Part shown: positions 6,354-10,154 of the stretch, piece after piece | How positions within the stretch are numbered: position 1 is the first letter of the stretch | Layout of the letters: every line of letters begins with the position of its first letter | NCBI GenBank assembly: GCA_029261375.1 | Contig: JAJDBL010000148.1 | Coordinates: 1 to 10,154 of the forward strand | Direction: 5' to 3' | Length of the DNA stretch: 10,154 nucleotides | From: Nitrospirales bacterium | GTDB lineage: Bacteria > Nitrospirota > Nitrospiria > Nitrospirales > UBA2166 | Notes under the pieces: generated by a model | Database searches by the model: none | What the model was told of the DNA's origin: nothing | The model's input: the letters and a program-made list of their open reading frames with translations, nothing else | Position numbers and translations under genes: made by a program

Positions 6354-9300
6354 CTAGGGGTTTCTAATTGTAATAACACCCTCAAGCTGAGTCACAGCGG
6401 TACAACCATTAGCGGTTGAATTGGTGACGGTACATGTCGTCGTTTGAGCGATTCCCGAGTCTGGAACCTGTGGGTTTCCCTGTCCACTAATCCCAGGGGC
6501 GAGTGTCATATTTGGACCCACCGACAACGTAAATTTGAATTTCTGGGTACCATTCAGTGGTGCCAACAGAGATTCGGCTAGTGCCATTCCTATGTTAGCT
6601 TGAGAGATAGCAAGCGCGACCAAGAAGGTGTTTGGAGTGAAGGTGACAGTCCCGACAGGCCCAGACGTGCTGAATCCGGCTGTAAGCGCATTTAGCTGAG
6701 TCGCAAGTGCCAGTACCGTACCATCCTTCTGCGTTCCGCTAAAGCCAATGGTTGCCGGGGTGAGGTCAACCATTACCGCACTATTGACTCCCGTATTGTG
6801 GACGATCGCACCCGTTAGCCTAGCAGCAAAATGCCGTTTATCTGTGGTGATGTTACACCCTGGCTTCGTGGTGCTTGTGTTACTTGCATCATAGACGCAG
6901 AGTGTGAACGTTTCATTCACCGTCGCTACGCCAGGTGTAGTGAACCCTTGGTGCACGAGCTGGATCTTAAGGTCCTTATTGAAAGTCGCAGAGGTGCGGC
7001 GCAGTTTAGCAACACCGTTGGTAATGGTATCGGGTGAGAATGTTGTCGTGGTTGAGAATGGTGTGGTTGAGGCACCACTTCCCCTCACCTCTGTTCCCAC
7101 CACTGTGACGGCGTTATCTTGCAGAGTGAAAGTCGTGTTTGGCTGAGTGTCAGCGGTCGCAATGAGATCGAGGCATGCCGCGTCGCACGCACCAGGAAAG
7201 GCGTTGTTTGTCAAATTTCCGATACCCGCTACGATTTTATCCGCCCCCGCATCGGCAGCGAGCGTTGCGGTTAGGCCCATTGCGCCAACAATCGCAACAG
7301 GGTTGCCGTCAAGGAAGAGCCCGTTTAATTGGCCATCACTCGCGAAGTCGGTGGCAACCGCATTGATGTAGGCAATTGGATCCACATCTGCAGCCGTATC
7401 GAGTGCAGCCTGCATAAAGCCAGCATGAATGACACTCAATTGTTGTTGCTCCACCGTGATGCTAACTCCAGCTGATTGCGCGATGTCTATGGGAACAAGG
7501 TATGGGTTGACACCATACAGGTTCTGGAAATTGACGGTGGAGTTGAACACGTCAGCTGACCCAGGCCGAATCCCGAGGGCTTCAGAGACAGCGATGACTC
7601 GGTGAGCCGCGAGGGTGCTTAACGCACTCACTCCGATATTTATAGTTTGGGGTATTGCTATGCCCGGAAAAAAAGTCATTGCTTGCAACGTTCCTGTGAG
7701 CGCCCGTGTTGTGCCAGCAGGATCGACATAGGTCCCGCCGGTTGCTGAAAGGAGAATAGCCTGGAAGGCATAACGAGGAGTGACAACAAGCGAAAATGAG
7801 CCGTCGGTCGCGTTGATGCTTGTTGTTGCCAGAGTGCCGAGATCTCCTATCGTTGCGAGCGGACCAGATCCTGGACACCCATTGTTGAATGTCGCCACAT
7901 AACACGATGCGGTCACGGTTCCACTAGTGATCGGAGAGGTCATGGCCCTTCCTTGCAATGTCACTGGGACGCTTCTGTTATCCGATGGATTCGCCTGCAA
8001 ATTGGCTTCAACGTCATCGGTATGGCCGTCACTATCCGTGTCCTGATCTAGTGGGCTGCTGCCCGTATTGGTTGCATTTAGGAACGTACCGGTGTTCGTC
8101 TCCACACCATCCAATAGACCATCGCCATCGCTGTCGGGGTTGAGCGGGTTCGTTCCTGTGTTCGTGGATGAGACAAACACTCCGGTATTCCTTTCTGCGC
8201 CGTCCGGCAGACCATCGCCATCCGTATCTGGATTGTTCGGGTTCGTTCCTGTATCCGAAATTGAGAAAAATATGCCTGTGTTCGTTTCCGTACTATCCGC
8301 GAACCCGTCACCGTCACTGTCGGCGCTTGAGCTAGGACCGCCAAATCCACCGCCGACAAACGTGCCACCTCCAGTGTTACTGGTGCTGTCTGCCTGTGTT
8401 CCAAGCGTATCCAACAGGTCTGCGGCTATGATGGTCCCTAATCCGTTACGAGGGCCATCCTGAAATCGCCGAATAGCCTCACCCAATTTCGTAGTTGCCA
8501 CGTCTGCGGGGACGGTGATCATCGTTCCCTCGGTCGTACTCAACTCCAATGGGACATCACCAGCATTGCCGTCTAACGTTCCATCGGAAAAATCACGGGC
8601 AATGACTTGAATGAGCTCTAACGGGTCGATCCGTACCGGTTGGTCTGATTCACCTGTTGCAAATTGTTGAGCTTGTTCGGAGAATCCTGCTAGGACCAAC
8701 GCGTAGTCTGCTGCGTCACCCATTGTCGCCTGAGTGATGTTTGCGGGGAGGGTTCCAACAATATCGCTCAGACCGTACCGCTCTGCCACGTCCGTATTGG
8801 CTGCATTGACTTGGTCGATCGTTGGAGAATCGGTTCCTGCATCCTCCAGTATTTTTGCCGCTGCCATATGGGTGAGTGCTGTGACTGCGACGTTCTCAAT
8901 CACCTCGGTTGGGGTAGGCAATACGGTTTGCAACATCTGTCCTGTTGGAAACGCGACGGCTTCTCCGGTTGCTTCGTCTTGATACGTGGCATTGGGACCG
9001 CCAAGGACTTCGAGTAATACTGGACTGGTCAGGCCTGGTGGAACGGGGATGGCGTACCCTCCATTGGCATCTGTCATTGCCGTTCCGAGCAAACACATCA
9101 GGGCTTGAGTCGGCGTGCGGATTTCCGGAACAATACCGTTTGGACAGTTTGGAGGAAGTCCCATCGCGAAACTCCACGCTTGAATCAGGGCGTCACCGAT
9201 TGGGCCTTTCGCGGCGATGCCGCTGACTGCCGCAAATGTTTCACCATCAGCGTACACATAGCTTGGAGTCAGTGTGGTTAGATTCCCGGACCAGTCAAAG

Positions 9301-10154
9301 GCGGTCACATTCACGCGATTGGTTCCGGGAACAAATGTCAGGTCAGGACACGTGAAGGCGTCTTCTAAGATGTTCGCGATCTGCCCATTGCACGATACCG
9401 ATGCCAAGTTGGTATCAACTACTGTGCCTGAGATAGATTGGAGCGCGTTCTCCACTGCTGTTTCGGCAGTAGGCGTCTGGATGATCAGTGCAGGGGCCTC
9501 CGCATCCTCACGCACTGGAAGATCGAGTTCGAGTTGGAGTTTGTGTTTGGCTCGGTCTTTGACGTTTAAGCGTAGGGGGATGTGTCTTGCTTCCGCGGTC
9601 TCAACGGTTGTCTGAATGGTGTACACACCATCTCCTGGAATCGCGTCGCCATTGGTCCCATCGTCTACAAGTGTGCCGATGGTATCCCTTTTCTCCAATT
9701 TTCCGACCTTGACCAAACGTTCGAGCTTGACGTTCTTCAGGTCCTCATTTGGGTCAGTTACCCTCGCAGTAACGGTCACGACTTGGATCCCATTCTGTAC
9801 CGCCAAGATCGCTGGGCTGAGTTGAACGTTGGTGACTATTGGAGCAGTAGAAAGATCCACTACGGAAATAAGTGCGCCTAGGGGCATGGCTTTCGTTTTC
9901 AGTTCATCCTTTGCTTTGACACTAACCGCGACTCGGGCGGCCTTCTCGGTGATGATCTCGACTGTCCCAGTGTATTGACCGTTTCCCGCGATGATATCTG
10001 GTCCGATGCCATCATCGTTGAGTGACATTTTCATATTCGTTCCATCCTTGTAGCGCACAACCGCTTTCACGCTCGATGGTGTCACGTCTGTATCCTGGTC
10101 GAGTACCCATACCGAAATAGTGACGGGTTGGGTTCCAGGAGCAACCGCGAGGAG
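6354..10154 (-). CDS. Giant modular surface/secreted protein with calcium-type repeats, 5'-partial
   Basis: The frame is open to the right edge, so the N-terminus and any signal peptide lie outside; 1266 codons before the stop are visible. Modules from N- to C-terminal by position: choice-of-anchor-X-like copy 1 (10154 to about 9855, with VKAVVRYKDG) and copy 2 (about 9842-9513, with VTDPNEDLKN and GDAIPGDGVYT); an Ig-like domain (about 9497-9246, with FVPGTNRVNVTAFDWSGN); a carboxypeptidase-regulatory-like plus helical module (about 9233-8406); a Gly/Ser linker; Asp-rich tandem repeats (8321-7971); a diverged second copy of the regulatory/helical module (about 7970-7146); and a Thr/Ser/Asn-rich beta C-terminus ending EGVITIRNP. 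No LPxTG, PEP-CTERM or autotransporter barrel was recognised. The architecture suggests an extracellular adhesive or structural protein (inference). The GTG at 10085 is merely internal. Confidence 0.8.
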   Translation of the reverse strand, partial: LLAVAPGTQPVTISVWVLDQDTDVTPSSVKAVVRYKDGTNMKMSLNDDGIGPDIIAGNGQYTGTVEIITEKAARVAVSVKAKDELKTKAMPLGALISVVDLSTAPIVTNVQLSPAILAVQNGIQVVTVTARVTDPNEDLKNVKLERLVKVGKLEKRDTIGTLVDDGTNGDAIPGDGVYTIQTTVETAEARHIPLRLNVKDRAKHKLQLELDLPVREDAEAPALIIQTPTAETAVENALQSISGTVVDTNLASVSCNGQIANILEDAFTCPDLTFVPGTNRVNVTAFDWSGNLTTLTPSYVYADGETFAAVSGIAAKGPIGDALIQAWSFAMGLPPNCPNGIVPEIRTPTQALMCLLGTAMTDANGGYAIPVPPGLTSPVLLEVLGGPNATYQDEATGEAVAFPTGQMLQTVLPTPTEVIENVAVTALTHMAAAKILEDAGTDSPTIDQVNAANTDVAERYGLSDIVGTLPANITQATMGDAADYALVLAGFSEQAQQFATGESDQPVRIDPLELIQVIARDFSDGTLDGNAGDVPLELSTTEGTMITVPADVATTKLGEAIRRFQDGPRNGLGTIIAADLLDTLGTQADSTSNTGGGTFVGGGFGGPSSSADSDGDGFADSTETNTGIFFSISDTGTNPNNPDTDGDGLPDGAERNTGVFVSSTNTGTNPLNPDSDGDGLLDGVETNTGTFLNATNTGSSPLDQDTDSDGHTDDVEANLQANPSDNRSVPVTLQGRAMTSPITSGTVTASCYVATFNNGCPGSGPLATIGDLGTLATTSINATDGSFSLVVTPRYAFQAILLSATGGTYVDPAGTTRALTGTLQAMTFFPGIAIPQTINIGVSALSTLAAHRVIAVSEALGIRPGSADVFNSTVNFQNLYGVNPYLVPIDIAQSAGVSITVEQQQLSVIHAGFMQAALDTAADVDPIAYINAVATDFASDGQLNGLFLDGNPVAIVGAMGLTATLAADAGADKIVAGIGNLTNNAFPGACDAACLDLIATADTQPNTTFTLQDNAVTVVGTEVRGSGASTTPFSTTTTFSPDTITNGVAKLRRTSATFNKDLKIQLVHQGFTTPGVATVNETFTLCVYDASNTSTTKPGCNITTDKRHFAARLTGAIVHNTGVNSAVMVDLTPATIGFSGTQKDGTVLALATQLNALTAGFSTSGPVGTVTFTPNTFLVALAISQANIGMALAESLLAPLNGTQKFKFTLSVGPNMTLAPGISGQGNPQVPDSGIAQTTTCTVTNSTANGCTAVTQLEGVITIRNP
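7971..8321 (-). repeat. Tandem 93-nt coding repeats: 31-residue thrombospondin-type-3-like calcium motifs
   Basis: Three full units of 31 residues begin at 8321, 8228 and 8135 (minus strand), each opening with D(S/T)DGDG(F/L)xD, passing NTGxF and closing with NTG(T/S)(N/S)P; a fourth, shorter unit begins at 8042 with DTDSDGHTDD. The Asp spacing matches thrombospondin type-3 / EF-like calcium loops. Ordinary bacterial units of this kind are near 22-24 residues; here each has an inserted NTGxFxxxxNTG stretch. The copies are close at protein level but vary at DNA level. Confidence 0.78.

Noticed and set aside
7971..8321. Evenly spaced 93-nt repeats considered as a CRISPR array
   Set aside because: Repeats are contiguous, in frame and encode Asp-rich calcium motifs; there are no spacers.
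8078..8404. Alternative minus-strand frame of 108 codons over the Asp-rich repeats
   Set aside because: It is a repeat-driven shadow (repeating RTRS/MAMVY pattern) of the 31-residue unit in another frame.
10080..10090. GTG at 10085 as the start of the giant protein
   Set aside because: The frame stays open to the window edge, and the extra codons (VAPGTQPVTISVWVLDQDTD) complete the first strands of a choice-of-anchor-X-like module, so the GTG is internal and the gene is 5'-partial.

Overview
The window looks like a chromosomal segment of a Gram-negative bacterium with mid-range GC (about half or slightly more by eye). Genes are loosely packed on both strands, with a lipoprotein signal, secreted modular proteins and small signalling proteins. 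The combination of PilZ, STAS, cyclic-nucleotide-binding, BNR-repeat and choice-of-anchor-type proteins would fit Nitrospirota or a similar environmental lineage, but nothing here proves that placement. There are no rRNA or tRNA genes, CRISPR arrays, transposases or phage genes.

Layout. Positions 1-909 (+) carry a PilZ-domain protein followed by a single-domain STAS protein; both have strong Shine-Dalgarno sequences. Positions 1049-2590 (-) encode a secreted protein with an N-terminal choice-of-anchor-X-like module and about six BNR/Asp-box repeats. It is divergent from a small cupin protein (2745-3119, +), and the 154 nt between them contain three short perfect inverted repeats. Positions 3189-4073 (-) encode a cyclic-nucleotide-binding effector protein with an unusual C-terminal extension. 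A 355-nt divergent spacer separates it from a DUF6694-type lipoprotein (4429-5178, +). Positions 5250-6155 (-) encode an uncharacterised 301-residue protein that starts with TTG. From 6354 to the right edge (-) lies most of a very large surface protein whose 5' end is outside the window: two choice-of-anchor-X-like modules, an Ig-like module, a carboxypeptidase-regulatory-like plus helical module, a Gly-rich linker, tandem 31-residue Asp-rich (calcium-binding type) repeats, a second diverged copy of the regulatory/helical module, and a long beta-rich C-terminus.

How they may fit together. The left part offers intracellular signalling parts (c-di-GMP binding, STAS, cyclic nucleotide binding) and the rest is dominated by exported proteins. 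Two of these, the BNR protein and the giant protein, share the same N-terminal module type and strand. A link between signalling and surface display is an inference from proximity only. The most noteworthy items are the internal duplication in the giant protein, its extended calcium-type repeats, the module shared with the BNR protein, the STAS protein lacking the usual phosphorylatable serine, and the palindrome-rich divergent spacer.
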